Shown here one piece after another: positions 42,373 through 53,911 of a stretch of 64,000 bases of DNA (within the stretch, counting starts at the first letter, position 1; each line of letters opens with the position of its first letter). The DNA lies in the NCBI GenBank assembly GCA_021397845.1, contig CM038038.1, forward strand, positions 70,788,748 to 70,852,747, written 5' to 3'. This DNA comes from Areca catechu (lineage: Eukaryota; Streptophyta; Magnoliopsida; Arecales; Arecaceae). The translations under genes and the position numbers were made by a program. The notes under the pieces are model-generated. The model saw only the letters and a program-made list of their open reading frames with translations. It was not told where the DNA came from and did not search any database.

Positions 42373-44325
42373 GACTCCTCATTTACTCAACTTAAAAAGT
42401 GATGACACTTTGGTTTTGAGTTGGATGACAAGGAGTGGTTGGCGCTAAGTTCCTTCTTCATGTGGCCGACCAAGGTAAGTGACATGGCATGTGAAGTTGT
42501 CCTGATGAGGTGGCAAGTGATGTAAACTGATTATATGGCAAGTGATGTCCAAAACATAAATGACATGTCATGTGATTTGTCCAAACTTGATGCATGTGGC
42601 ATGGGCATCCAAACATGATGATGTGGTGCATATGAAGGTGGGGCGCCAAGAGGTAGTTGGCACATGGCTTGACTTGAGCTAGCACGTGGAGTCACATGGA
42701 TCTTGACTTGGGTCCCCTCTTGTATTACATAACTCAACTAATAATTACAAGACTCAACCAACTAAATAACTAATAGCCCAACTTGATCAAATTGATCACA
42801 AGGCATAACCAATTCATAACTGAACCATACCGTACTTAATTAGGCTTGAAAATATAAAACCCAATTAAAGTTGGTAAAAAGGGGTAACTAACACTGTACC
42901 ATTATAACAGAATTTATGATCCAATTGAAATTGGAATTTTTTTACAGACTCAATTTTGGGGTTTAGGGCTAAACCCAACTAAGCTAAAATAACAAAATTC
43001 AAGATAACTATTTACAAGTGATCTGGGGTTTGGGCTTAGGGCTTTATTCACAGGTGATCCACAGGGATGTGGATTCGACTTATCATTTTCTTCTGGCCCT
43101 GGTGTCCGCACCAAGCAACCCCTTGGAAATTTTACTATAATCAACCTAGATTATAGCTAACTTATTTTCAAGGGATTACAAGTCAAACCCAAAGTTGGTT
43201 TTCCTACTTAGGCTCACCAACAACCTTTCATCAAGACAACCTATGCTTGGATTCCAATTCACGGCTTAGATGGGCCTAACACCTAGTTTCAAACATCCTT
43301 GAAACTAGTCACAACAAATAAATTCAGAAGTACAAGAATAAAGTACAAAAAAAATACTCTATAGAGCAGAAAGTAGAGGCTATGAAGCTCTTGTTGATTG
43401 CTTGAGTTGTCTTCTCATTGAATTCTTTGAAGACCACTTTTGGAATGTTGATTTGAAGGCTCAAGAGCAAGATTGGAAACTTTTTCAGATGGAATGTTCT
43501 TTCAAGCTCTTTTTTTGACTTTTGAAGTGATATTCTCAAAGGTAGAATTTGTCTCTTGTGAGTTGGTTCTTCATAAATGAGTTTGATGAGAGTTAAATAC
43601 CTAAAAAATTCTTAAAAAATGGATTATGACCATTGGTGGAGCAAAACTAGCTGTTAGGAGCCTTTTAGAGTCAAAACTATGCTTCAAAAAATATAGCCAT
43701 TATTATTGTCAGAATCCATGAGTCAACACTTGAGCTGTTCATGAGTCAACACTTGGATCTGTATGAGTTAATACTTGGATCTTCATGAGTCGACTCAAGG
43801 TATAATTCTTGAAAAAACCGAGTTCTATTTTAATTTTGTTCTCAGGCTATGAGTCGACCTCTGAGTCAACACTTGGAGCTTGTAAGTCAACACTTGAGTC
43901 TTCTGAGTCGACACTAGACTTCTTCATGAGTCGACACTTGACTTCTGTGAGTCAACTCAAGACGTGCCAAAGAGATTTCTGCATGCCAGTTCTTCTGAAG
44001 TGTCAACACTTTGTATTCCATGAGTCAACACTTGGTAGTGCCATTCAAAAAACTCTGTGCCAAGCTTCAAAACTCAAAGTGTTCTTCAATAAAACATCAA
44101 CTTCTTCTTCATAAAGCCCAGATTGACCCATTTTAAGGTTTTCCAAAGTGAGAAGACTTCTAAAACACTGAAATTCACTTAGCTTAAAATTTAGTGAGTT
44201 TGATACCTTTGTATGAAAAATTTGATGTGCCTGTATCCTGAAACTCACAACTATAATTGAAATATTAGTATAGAACATATACTCAACGTTTTATTAGTCA
44301 TCAAAATCAAGGGCCAAAGCCAACA

Positions 44326-44352
44326 ATCTTTTCCTTTTTGATGATGACAAAA
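44326..44352 (-). promoter_or_regulatory. Sire-B polypurine tract
   Basis: The reverse of ATCTTTTCCTTTTTGATGATG next to the LTR, with the conserved TTGTCATCATC context. Confidence 0.85.
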
Positions 44353-44877
44353 CCTTGAGTATATAAGCATTTAAGTTTAATTAAAGGTGTTGTAACACAC
44401 TTTCAAGTGAACATACACTTAAGGCTCATGTGAATTGAGTCAAATACAGTAGAACAAAGTTCATACAACACAATTTCATAGGGTTAAAGAGCCAAGTATA
44501 GTTAAATTTCATTTTCTCTTCCCCTATATTAGGTAATGTGCCAAAAATTTCAGAAAATTGCTTATATATCTTCTTACTCCCCCTTTTTGTCATCATTAAT
44601 GAAGTTAAGTAATTTCTTTATTTTTCTCTCCCTCAATTAATGCATTCATCATGCAAAGAAGAGAAAAATAATATAAAGAGGATGAGTAAAAAGCAACTTG
44701 CATATCAGTACGATTCAAATAAAGAGTTTCAATACAAAAGAGAGTATGATACATAGCTAAACAAGTCTGATACATAACTAAAAAAGTCTGATACATAACT
44801 AAAAAACAACTGATACATAACAGAAAGCATAACAATAGAGAACATAACAACATGATAAACACCTATGAGGTTAGTTC
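44353..44877 (-). other. Sire-B 3' UTR
   Basis: No gene is seen. A purine-tract-like run (reverse of CTCCCCCTTTTTGTCATC) lies at 44577-44594. From 44745 to 44825 the words TGATACATA and TGATACATAACTAAAAA recur four times on the plus strand. Confidence 0.72.
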
Positions 44878-46528
44878 TCATCAGATGGAAACTCTAGGAC
44901 AATCAGAGCCATGATCCGAGAAAAGGAAGTCCTAGGGGTCTTACGGGTGAGACTCCTAGTCCTAAGAGATGGTCCAGATCTCTCTATAGTCCTACGAGTC
45001 CTAGTAGTATGAAAAATAGTAGTCTTAGCTGGAGTAGAATCATCAGGAACTGGAGAAGAATCAATTGGAGCTGGGGAAGGGTCAACTACTGGAGGAGCTA
45101 GATCAACTACAGGAGGAGCTAGAGGCTAATCCTCAGGAATTGTGCCGGTGCTGCCAGACTATCCATCATCCCCATCATCACCATCAGTATCATTGTTGTT
45201 GACTCTATCAGTGTCACCACCTGAGTCATCACCATCAGTAGGAGGAGGTGGGGTGCAAATAGACCGGACGTGCCAGAAGGCATCAAGGATCTTAGCATCT
45301 CCTGAATCTATGCAAATCCAGTCTCCATCACTCCATGAAGAGAGCTGATCTGCATATCAGCATGCACTCTCAAGCCCTGCAGCTCGATCTGAACCTGAAT
45401 AGTCCTGGCAGATAGTTGAGATATCTCCCTATGGACCCTTGTGAACTGGTCTAAGATCCTCTTCTCCATATCAAAAACAGTCTCTATAGTGGGCTGAGGT
45501 GCTGGAGCTGGTACAGATGCTGCCGAGGGAGTGACTGGCTTAGACCCTGTTGCAGTGACAGGTGCAGGTCTCAGAGGGGTAATATGCTCAGCTGGTCTAG
45601 ATGGCCTTGCCTCGGTTGCATGAAGCTTGTCCTCCTTGTCAGGCTCCTGCCCTGACTCCCTGCGTACCCAATGACCTGCCACTCTCTGGTAATCTATCTG
45701 GTGTAGGGACCGCTTATCATAAATGTCTGTGCGAAGAATCTCCTTGGAGGCCTCCTCCTCCAAAGGAATACCATATACTCAAAACAAACGAGTCAGCCCC
45801 ATCCTGTAGGGCAAGCAGAGTCATCACTGTGTCGCTGTCTTACCCATCTGACAAAGCATCATTGCTAGGATGTTGATGGCCATCCCTTGAGCGAGGGAAA
45901 CCATCAAGGTGAGTTCTCTCTCCGTAATGAAACCAAATCATCCAGTCTTCGAGAGCAGGATGCGTGTAATGATATGGTGAAGCAGACGCATCTCTATAGA
46001 CAACTGATTCACGGTGATAGTCGATACACCGCGCACATCATCTCTCTCTAGTACATACTGAAATACGGTCTCCCGATCATCAACACATGTAGCTGCAATC
46101 CTGTGTAAAGGTATATCCCAAACTCTGCTCAATATATCCTGAGTCACGGGAATCTAGATACCTTAGACCACAGCACTCCATATAAGTCCATCAGTAGCAA
46201 GGCTCCCATAAAATTCCTTGATCAAATGAGGATAATATTTCTCTTTCATAGTGCAAAATGAAAACAATCCAGCAGCTCTAAGCAACTCACAAATCCCAAA
46301 ACCCTCACGATCCATGAACTCCTCATCTATTCGGTGTCCACAAGCAATAATCTTTCCAGAAACTCTATCTGCTATAGGGGATGGCTGTGGAGGCACTCTC
46401 TCCTGCTCACTATGCTGCTAATCCCTGACTGGGTCAAACTGTGCCTTGGATCTCCTCTTGGCTGGAATGGGATCCCCTCTAGCTTGGCTCAACCTTTTTT
46501 TGGAAACAACTTGCTTATGAGGCCCCAT
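44878..46528 (-). pseudogene. Sire-B third ORF, several stops
   Basis: The ATG at about 46528 gives MGPHKQVVSKKRLSQARG, a basic start. The globular part (46396-45900) has YYPHLIKEFYGSL, RDDVRGVSTITVNQLSIEMRLLHHI and TRILLSKTG. It aligns by eye with the Sire-D protein (VIHVRANQLSLEMKLLHNI). The C-terminal part holds GHWVRRESG, a Pro/Ala linker, and a probable coiled coil DMEKRILDQFTRVHREISQLS near 45450. The overall shape resembles a family found next to plant retrotransposons and often labelled putative plant transposon protein; that label is from memory and needs a profile search. Stops at about 46162, 46150 and 45937 disable it. Confidence 0.72.
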
Positions 46529-47213
46529 GTCACCAAGAACCACTAGAAGGGAAGAACCAGGGAGCAATGGGTGAACCGGGGAAAGGCAAAGGGAAAAGAG
46601 GAAGAATCGGGTGAGAAGTGGACCAAGAAGGGAGAAACAGACCAAGGAGGAGCAAACCGATGCGAAGAAGAGAGAATCCAAGCAAGAATCAGGCCAAAGA
46701 GAGGGAAAGGACTTGAGGAAAAAAAACATGAGGGTTTGGGCCGAATCCCAGAAAACAATTGCAAAGAATTGTATCAAAACAAACTGAAGGTTTGGGCCGA
46801 ATCCCAGAAAACAATTGCAAAGAATTGTATCAAAACAAACTGAAAGAGAGGGAAATGGAAGAAATTACCCAAAAAAAATGTAGGGACAATGATGAAAATC
46901 CACTATTATAGGACCAAGATGATGTTGGGGGACCACTAAGGCAAGAGAAAATCAAAAAACAAGTGTCTTTGGAGGGTTCTATTGATGCTCTAAAAACACA
47001 GGTCGACATCCGTGAGTCGACACTTGGGTTTTGGTCAAGTGTGGACACTAGCGTGAGTCAATACTTGGCCAAAAACTCAAGTGTTGACACTTGGCCAGAA
47101 AATCCAAAAAAAAATCCAGAAAGATTTTCAATAACTTTTCAAAATCAAGGGGGTTTTAGTGAAGGGTTTAAGACACAAATGAGAGGATTTTGGGCTCAAG
47201 GAATTAAGTAAAA
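46529..47213 (-). other. Sire-B spacer between RNase H and the third ORF
   Basis: No gene is seen. It has two notable parts: a perfect 56-bp tandem duplication at 46734-46845, and GTCGACA/GTGTTGACACTTGG words at 46998-47095 that match the repeat type of this element's own LTR. Confidence 0.75.
46734..46845. repeat. Perfect 56-bp tandem duplication
   Basis: Units 46734-46789 and 46790-46845 appear identical, each running from GGTTTGGGCCG to CAAACTGAA. Identity amid otherwise decayed sequence means a recent event or an assembly artefact. Confidence 0.9.
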
Positions 47214-47880
47214 ACAAGGTTTGAAGGAGTTCCAATCAAAGGGATCAATAATATCTAACTCTCTTCTAATCATGCAAAATCTATCTTCGCAAAGGGGTTT
47301 AGTGAAAATATCAGCTAATTGACTATCAGTACATACAAATTCAAGTATCACATTATAATTTTGCACATGATCTCTTATGAAGCGATATCTTATTTTAATA
47401 TGTTTGCTTCTTGAGTATTGAACAGGATTTTTGGTCAAATTAATTGCATTAGTATTATCACATCTTATGGGTGTCATAGTTAATTTGATACCAAAATCTT
47501 CGAGTTATTGTTTGATCCATAAGATTTGAACACAATAGCTTCCAGCTGCTATATATTCAACTTCCATCATAGATAAAGCAACTGAATTCTGTTTCTTGCT
47601 AAACCATGAAATCAAATTAACTCCAAGAAATTGATAGGTTTCATTTATACTTTTTCTAACAAGTTTATACACAGCAAAGTCAGTATCAGAATATGCAATC
47701 AATTCAATAGATGAATCTCTAGAGTACCACAGTCCAATATCAATTATGCTAGATAAATATCTAAGTATGTGTTTAACAGCCATTAAATGAGACTCTTTAG
47801 GAGCAGACTGATATCTTGCACACATACATACGCTAAACATAATATCTGCCCTACTAGCAGTCAAATATAGCAATGAACCA
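47214..47880 (-). pseudogene. Sire-B RNase H
   Basis: From right to left it reads LYLTASRADIMFSVCMCARYQ, LIAYSDTDFAVYK (catalytic Asp region), NSVALSMMEVEYIAAGSYC, then RCDNTNAINLTKNPV and LADIFTKPLCEDRF near 47300. One stop separates the halves near 47504. It ends shortly after LDIIDPF at about 47215. Confidence 0.88.
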
Positions 47881-48660
47881 ATGATACCTCTATATAATTT
47901 TTAATCTACACTTTTACCTGATTCATCTTTATCTAATTTACAAGAAGGGCTCATATGTGTACTTATTAATCTGGTAGTCTCCATTCCAAACTTCTTTAAA
48001 ATTTTTCTTGTATACTTAGCTTGGTTGATGAAGATCCTTTCTCTAGTTTGCTTACTTTGGAGTCCGAGAAAGAAATTAACTCTCCCATCATGCTCATCTC
48101 GAACTCTCCCTGCATAAGCTTGGAAAACTCTTCTCAAAGAACCTTATTAGTAACACCAAAAATGATATCATCAACATATACTTGTACTACTAACAAGTCC
48201 TTATTTTTCTTTTTCAAAAATAATGTAGTGTCTATATTTTCTTTAGAAAAACCATTTTAAAGAAAAAATCTACTTAATCTATCATACCAAGCTCTTGGAG
48301 CTTGTTTCAAACCATACAAAGCTTTATGAAGTTTAAAAACATGATCGAAAATTTCATGACTTTCAAAACCAGGGGGCTGATCTACATATACTTCTTCAAT
48401 AAATCTATTTAAAAAAGCACTTTTGACATCCATTTGAAATAGTTTGAAATCCATGAAATATGCAAATGCTAATAATAGTCTAATTACCTCAAGTCTAGCA
48501 ACAGGAGCAAAGGTTTCATCAAAATCAATCCCTTCCTTCTGATTATAGTCTTTGGCAACTAGCCTAGCTTTATTTCTAGTAACTACTCCATTTTTATCAA
48601 GTTTGTTTCTAAAAATCCATTTGGTTCCAATTATTGAAACATTAGTAGGTCTAAATATTA
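47881..48660 (-). pseudogene. Sire-B reverse transcriptase
   Basis: It contains the MDFKLFQMDVKSAFLN, EVYVDQPPGF and LYGLKQAPRAWYDRLS motifs (48454-48257). The catalytic YVDD is intact at 48167-48178. FFLGLQSKQ and the KKFGMET text follow at 48100-47950. Frameshifts occur near 48255, 48137 and 47900. The family copies element RNA in the particle. Confidence 0.88.
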
Positions 48661-49760
48661 TTTCTTTTGAATTGGTTTAGTTCATCTTGCATAGCATTTA
48701 TCCAATTACAATTATTTTCAGCTTCTTCAATTGATTTTGGTTCTATTTGAGGAACAAAAGCTAAGTAATCACATACATTTCTCAAGGAGGAACGAGCACT
48801 TATCCATTTCGATGGATCACCTATTATAAGTTCTTTGGGGTGTCCATGAGCATACCTCCATTCTTTAGATAATGGCTTGGGTGTTGATGAGGCTCCAACT
48901 CCTTGTACTTGTTCTCCTTCATTGTCTTGATCATCATATTGCTCCTTAGATGGCTCTTCATTGATGCTCATTTTTTCAATCCTTTGAACACCTGTTTCAT
49001 CATTAAGAACATCTTCTTTTCTAGAAGATTTTTTATTAGTCTCATCAAAGACAACATGAATAAATTCTTCAATAAGAAGTATTCTTCTATTGAAGATCCT
49101 GTATGCCTTGCTAGATATATAGTAACCTAAAAAGATACCCTTATTTGACTTGGCATCAAATTTACTTAGATTGTTCTTGCTATTGTTTAAAATAAAATAA
49201 CGGCATCCAAAAACACAAAAATACTTAATGGTTGGTTTCCTACTTTTCCAAAGCTCATAAGATATTTTCTTTAAAATAGGCTAGATTAAAACACGATTTA
49301 AAACATAGCAAGCAGTATTTATAGCTTATGTCCAAAAATATCTAGGCAAATCATTTTTGCAAAGCATGGTGTGTGCCATTTCTTCAAGAGTTCCAATTTT
49401 TCATTCTACCATCCCATTTTGTTGAGTATTCTAGGTACAGAAAAGTTGTGATGAATACTATTTTCATTGCAAAACCTTTTAAAATCATGATTTTCAAATT
49501 CCGTACCATGATGACTTCGTAAAGAAATAATTGAAATATCTTTTTCATTTGAAGCTCTCTTGCAAAATTTAATGAATGCAGAAAATATTTCATCTTTATG
49601 GGCTAAAAACATTTCCCATGTAAAACATGAGAAGTCATCTACAATAACTAGACCATACTTCTTACTTCCCAAACTAGTTGTTCTAGTAGATCCAAAGAGG
49701 TCAATATGAAGTAAGTCTAGGGATCTAGATGTAGAGACAACTCCCTTAGATTTGAAAGAA
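48661..49760 (-). pseudogene. Sire-B integrase
   Basis: The core starts at about 49720 with a DLFGSTRTTSL-type segment, then KYGLVIVDDFSCFTW. The second catalytic position reads SHHGTEFEN where relatives have Asp (D to H). The Glu region near 49400 is garbled (PRILNKMGW). The C-terminal part is recognisable to 48651, with EEPSKEQYDDQDNEGE acidic linker text and KEWRYAHGHPKELIIGDPSKW. Confidence 0.82.
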
Positions 49761-49768
49761 GATTTAGT

Positions 49769-50335
49769 TTATTTTCCAAGTTGGCAAGCACTACAAATCT
49801 TGTCCTTTTCAAAACTAAATTTTGGCAAATCATTTATAAGATTCTTTTTGTTCAATTTTGAAAGTAAATGCATACCTGTATATCCTAGTTTACGATGCCA
49901 AAGCCAATTAGTTTCATTGATCTTGGCTTCCATTTCCACTAGGCAATGACCATTTTGCACCGATAGATCATCAAGATCAACCATGTAAATGTTGCCATGC
50001 CAATGATCAATAATCTTGATGCCAATGTCATCAAGACTAGACACAATGCACATGGAAAATTCAAAAACAACTTTAAAATCTTTGTCACAAAATTGGCTAA
50101 TACTAAGTAAATTATGCTTTAAACCATCAACAAGAAGAACATTATCTATATAAGTGGAGGGGGTGATATGGACTTTACTGATACCAACGATTTTGCCCTT
50201 TCCATTATCATCGAAGGTTATATTTTCACCATTTTGATACTCAAGAGATGAGAATTGCTTCACATCTCCAGTCATGTGCCTTGAGCAATCGTCGTCGAGG
50301 TACCACAATCTTCTTTTGTTGGTTGCAAGACACAC
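49769..50335 (-). pseudogene. Sire-B protease and pre-integrase
   Basis: The protease signature reads WYLDDDCSRHMTGD, so the Asp is kept but the following Ser-Gly of the usual DSG is changed to Asp-Asp. DNGKGKIVGISKV and LLSISQFCDKDF follow. The zinc segment has WLWHRKLGYTGMH and CSACQLGK, with HHCC residues largely kept. Confidence 0.87.
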
Positions 50336-50394
50336 CTACAAGAACAAATCAGGTGGAGACTTTAGGTACCCAAGTCATCTTGGGTCCTTTAGGG

Positions 50395-51230
50395 TTAGTA
50401 TATATGGTTCCTTTTAAAATCCAAACTTTTCTAACTAGATTTAATTTCCTTTTGTCACACAAATATGATTTATGTCATACTTTGCCACAAGAATAACAAG
50501 TAATAGTAGAAGAAGCAGGCACAAAGAAAGTTTTGAAATATTTTTGTTGTTTTTGTGGTCTAAAACCTAATCCAGCTTTGTTGAAAATAGCTTTTTGACT
50601 ATTTAAAAGTATGGAGTTTTTCAGAGCTATAAGTAAATTTTTCAACAAAAGGTTTTACTTTTTCAAGTTCATCTTTGTACTTCTTATTCTCTTGCAAAAG
50701 CACTTTGTTTTAATTAGCAAATTTTTAAATTGTTGCAAAAGACTTATCCTTTTCAAATCTTCCTTTTCCTTTTCCAAAGAGATAATTTTATCAGTTAACT
50801 TTTTATTTTCTTGAAGCAAACAGTCATTTTCTATCAAAGACTTATCATTTGTTTTAATCAACTCCAGATTTTGCTTTCTTAGTTCTTTGTTTTTCACTTT
50901 AAGTTTTTGATATTCAACTAACCATTCATCAAAAACATCATGCAATTCTTCGAAAGTAAACTCATTTTCAAGTTCAGATTTTACCTCATCATCATTAGCC
51001 ATCAAGCAAAAATTGGTGACCTCTTGTTGCTCTTCATCCGAACTCGAGTCCTCACTCTCGCTCCAGGTTGCCATCATGGCTTTCTTTCTTAATTTCTTTC
51101 TACTCTTCTTCAATAAGGGGCAATCCATCCAGGTTTCTTACACTCGAAACAAATGGGTTGCTCCCTTTCCTTCTTTTTTTCTCTCTTTACTAGGCTCTCC
51201 CTTTTGAGGCTTCTTCTTGAAATTATACTT
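50395..51230 (-). pseudogene. Sire-B gag, C-terminal part
   Basis: Reading starts at the Sire-D insertion. The first knuckle (CFECKKPG, then MDCPLLKK) has a frameshift and lacks its His. KAMMATWSESEDSSSDEE and a long Lys/Glu coiled coil (to about 50650) follow. A second knuckle remnant (CYSCGKV..HKSYLC) with a stop is near 50470-50500. The gag N-terminus lies beyond Sire-D, outside the window. Confidence 0.83.
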
Positions 51231-52763
51231 TGTTGCCCAGGTGGCTTCCCAAGAGGGGGGTGAATTGGGATTATAAAATCTTTTGACAAGTATATGCAAT
51301 TTAAAATCCTTTGGTGTTATGGTGCAATATGCAATGCGGAAGCAATTAGGTAAATGTAATAAGGTAAAATAAACACAAACACAAACACAAGGAATTTAGA
51401 GTGGTTCGGAGCAACCGACTCCTACGTCCACTATCCAAGGATCACTTGGGATTTTCACTATATCCCCCAACCGGAATACAGTCGGATTGTTTTACCATGC
51501 TCACAATCCAAACCTATACACTTTGGTTTTATCAGGATCACCAAAGAAAACCCAACTCCCTTTGGTTTTAAATGGGATCACCAAAGAAAACCCAACACTT
51601 GGTTTTATACCAGGATCACCAAGAATCCAACTTAGGTTTTCACAAGGTTCACCTAAAAACCTTTAACCCTCTCTTAAGACACAGCCCCTTGCTATTCTTA
51701 GAGAGAAAACAAAGATATGAGAAAAATATAAAGCAATTATACAACAAACCGAGTTTGTTTAAATGTTGCCGATGAAGATCAATGTTAAGCCTAGCCTTGA
51801 ATGCTCTTTTAATGCTCTTCAAGTTGATTTTTTACTTCTTCAAAGAGTGGATTCAATGATGAAGAGAAGTTGGTGGAGCTTTGAATTCTATCTTGAATGC
51901 TCTTGAAGTGGGTTGGTGAAGGACTTGAAGACTTTTCAAATTCCAAAGATAAATCAATGAATAATACCCTCAAAAAATCTTTTAATCCATCAAAAATACT
52001 TCCTTTTATAATTTTCCATGAGATATAATCATTGTAGGGCCTAGGGAATCGGGAAAGAGCTGTTGGAGACCATTTGGAGTTCAAAATCAACTTTTAGCAA
52101 CTAGTCATTAGAGTGCAAAAAATGGTCACTCGAGTTGGCTCGAGGTCCATGAGTTGGCTCGAAGTCTCAGATAACCCAAACAGAAATTCTGTGCGAGTCG
52201 GCTCGAACCTTCAATCAGTACAAAATCAAATTTTTTTGAGTCGGCTCTTCAAGGTAGAGTTGGCTCGAAGTCTCAGTCACCAAAAAACATAACTCTGGAC
52301 GAGTCGGCTCTTCTGGGCTTGAGTTGACTCGAGGTCTTAAACTTCAAAAACATGTGTTTTTCAATGAGTCGGCTCTTGGACCTTAAGTCGGCTCGAGGTA
52401 CTAAAACTCTGAAATTTTTGTGCCGTGCCAGAAGGAGTCGGCTCTTGCAAAAACTTATTTTAAAGCTTCAAACTTCTTAAAAAATCTTCAACATATGAAT
52501 CCAACAAGAGATAATCTACTCACTCCTATTTTTATAATTTTATAGCCCTTTTACAAAATTACATAGTTTAAAAAAATTAGGGCTTTTACAAACTGAAGTG
52601 CATAAAGGTCTATACAATATTGGATTACCTTTCAACCAATTTGAAAACCAAGTAAAGTAAAGATAAAGATTTTCCCATAAAAACTTCTTAAGCAATGAAA
52701 GAATTAGTAACTCATACATGCTCCAATGTTTGGTGATCATCAAAATCATTCCAGGGGTCAACA
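51231..52763 (-). repeat. Sire-D 3' LTR (1533 bp)
   Basis: On the plus strand it starts TGTTGCCCAGGTGGC and ends AGGGGTCAACA. It has the ACCAAAGAAAACC...GGTTTT block (51500-51660) and GAGTCGGCTCGA/GAGTTGGCTCGA repeats (52130-52450). Confidence 0.92.
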
Positions 52764-52790
52764 ATCTCTCCCTTTTTGATGATGACAAAA
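52764..52790 (-). promoter_or_regulatory. Sire-D polypurine tract
   Basis: The reverse of ATCTCTCCCTTTTTGATGATG, directly next to the LTR. Confidence 0.88.
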
Positions 52791-53347
52791 TACTGGGCAT
52801 GAATAGGATTTAAAACACTTTACAATTACTATGCATCGTATTCACATGTATCAAAGAATATTTAACATAGTATGTATCAAGCCAAAGTGAGTATCAAATT
52901 GTTAAATTGAAAAGTATCAACACAATGTATCACAATGTATCATTTATGCACTAAGTATCGAAACTTCACAAAATTAACTTGTATTTGAAGTGAGTTTAAT
53001 GAAAACTTAACACAAGCTCCCCCTTACTAATGTAATAATATTTTCTTCATATTTACTTTCATATTCACACTTTCATGCATATTCATTTTTATATTTTCAT
53101 TCACATTTTCATGCGCACTTTTCTCCTCTCTCTTCTCCCCGATTTTGTCATCAACAAAAAGCATATAAAAAGAAGAACAATCATTCACAAATGAAGTCAT
53201 TCACACCAGGTATCGGATGTATCATAAAAAGATATATATATATATGAAAAGTGTCAATACAAGAGTAATATAATACAAAAGTGTCTCGGCACGACAAAAA
53301 TAGTATCACAAACATATAAAACATGCAAAACATCAAGTCCTAAAACA
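52791..53347 (-). other. Sire-D 3' UTR
   Basis: No gene is seen. TGTATCAA and AGTATCAA words recur (52845-52975 and 53205-53285), the reverse complement of the TTGATAC words of the Sire-H 3' UTR. A short TA run lies at 53239-53250. Confidence 0.75.
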
Positions 53348-53906
53348 TCAAAATGAAGGACTAGGGTCATCATCACTAAGCTCTTCCTTGCTAGAGGAGG
53401 ACCCGACCTCTAAAATACCAGGAGCAGGCTTGAATATAGGGAACCTAGGCCTAAGGTCCCTAACTCTGGTCCTAACAGGAGTAGTTGTCTTAGAGGTTCT
53501 AGGTTTAGCTTTAGCTTTAGGCTCAGAAGAAATCATGATAGGAGTAGGTCGAGCAGTGGGAGGATCAACAGATAAGGCAAGGATGCTGGTAGTAGACAAA
53601 ATCTCTATTGCCGGAGTGTCTCCAACATCATAACTCGAAACCTCAGTACCAGTCCCAGCCTCAGCAGGAGTAGCAGCTGAAGGAATGTCAGTGAAGAGTA
53701 CTGCCTCTCCCTATGCACAATCTATGCCAATGTTTGGTGCTGATGTAGAAGGAGTAGGTGCATAGTGACTAGATGCTCTAATCTGGTGAATAATAGTCAG
53801 AATGTCCTGAAATCCCTGATGCATCTTTGACTGAAGTGCAGATATCCTGGCATTAGTCTTTGATCTTCCCCTCTGACGACTAGAGATCTCATCTAGTATG
53901 TGCTGT
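53348..53906 (-). pseudogene. Sire-D third ORF, C-terminal part
   Basis: From right to left, directly after the Sire-E insertion, it reads RLQHILDEISSRQRGRSKTN, a probable coiled coil (ALQSKMHQGFQDILTIIHQI), and a Ser/Thr/Pro linker. A stop at about 53711 is followed by a Pro/Lys-rich part with TTTPVRTRVRDLRPRF and an acidic end, KEELSDDDPSPSF. It continues the frame at 59528-60570. Confidence 0.78.
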
Positions 53907-53911
53907 AGTCT
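53907..53911. repeat. Target site duplication of Sire-E (left)
   Basis: AGTCT here and AGTCT at 59523-59527, exactly at the LTR ends. Confidence 0.93.

Larger units (their letters stand above)
37810..43113 (-). repeat. Solo gypsy-type LTR (reverse), itself split by Sire-A
   Basis: Read on the minus strand it starts TGGTGCGGACACCAGGG at 43113 and ends GTCCTGCATCA at 37810. The LTR parts are 42373-43113 and about 37810-38430, together about 1.35 kb, with Sire-A between. It has the same terminal 13 bases as G1 and G2, but most of its body differs. No internal region is present. CATGTGACAT-like words recur at 42480-42610. No gene is seen. Confidence 0.78.
37571..44325 (-). repeat. Sire-B 3' LTR, interrupted at 37810-43113
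   Basis: The LTR parts are about 37571-37809 (reversed GAGGAGGGGTGAATTGGG end with GTGGTTCGGTGCACACC) and 43114-44325 (ends GGCCAAAGCCAACA on the plus strand), together about 1.45 kb. Removing the insert and one copy of AGCAA joins CATCCACTCC...CTAAG to CAACCCCTTGGAAATT as in intact LTRs. GAGTCAACACTT/GAGTCGACACTT repeats lie at 43720-44040. Confidence 0.83.
37571..51230 (-). mobile_element. Sire-B: Sirevirus with third ORF (reverse), 5' end outside
   Basis: Reading from right to left the order is gag (cut at 51230 by Sire-D), protease, integrase, RT, RNase H, spacer, third ORF, 3' UTR, purine tract, 3' LTR. The LTR is split by a solo gypsy-type LTR (37810-43113). All genes have frameshifts. 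It sits in the 3' UTR of the Tat-like element. Its 5' LTR must lie beyond the window, after Sire-D. Confidence 0.88.

Noticed and set aside
45308..45763. A possible host gene (151 codons, Pro/Ala-rich, coiled coil)
   Set aside because: It is the C-terminal part of the Sire-B third ORF, in the right place and homologous in layout to the Sire-D copy.
45601..45876. 91-codon plus-strand frame
   Set aside because: Antisense to the Sire-B third ORF and without motifs.
53239..53250. TA dinucleotide run
   Set aside because: Too short to count as a notable microsatellite.
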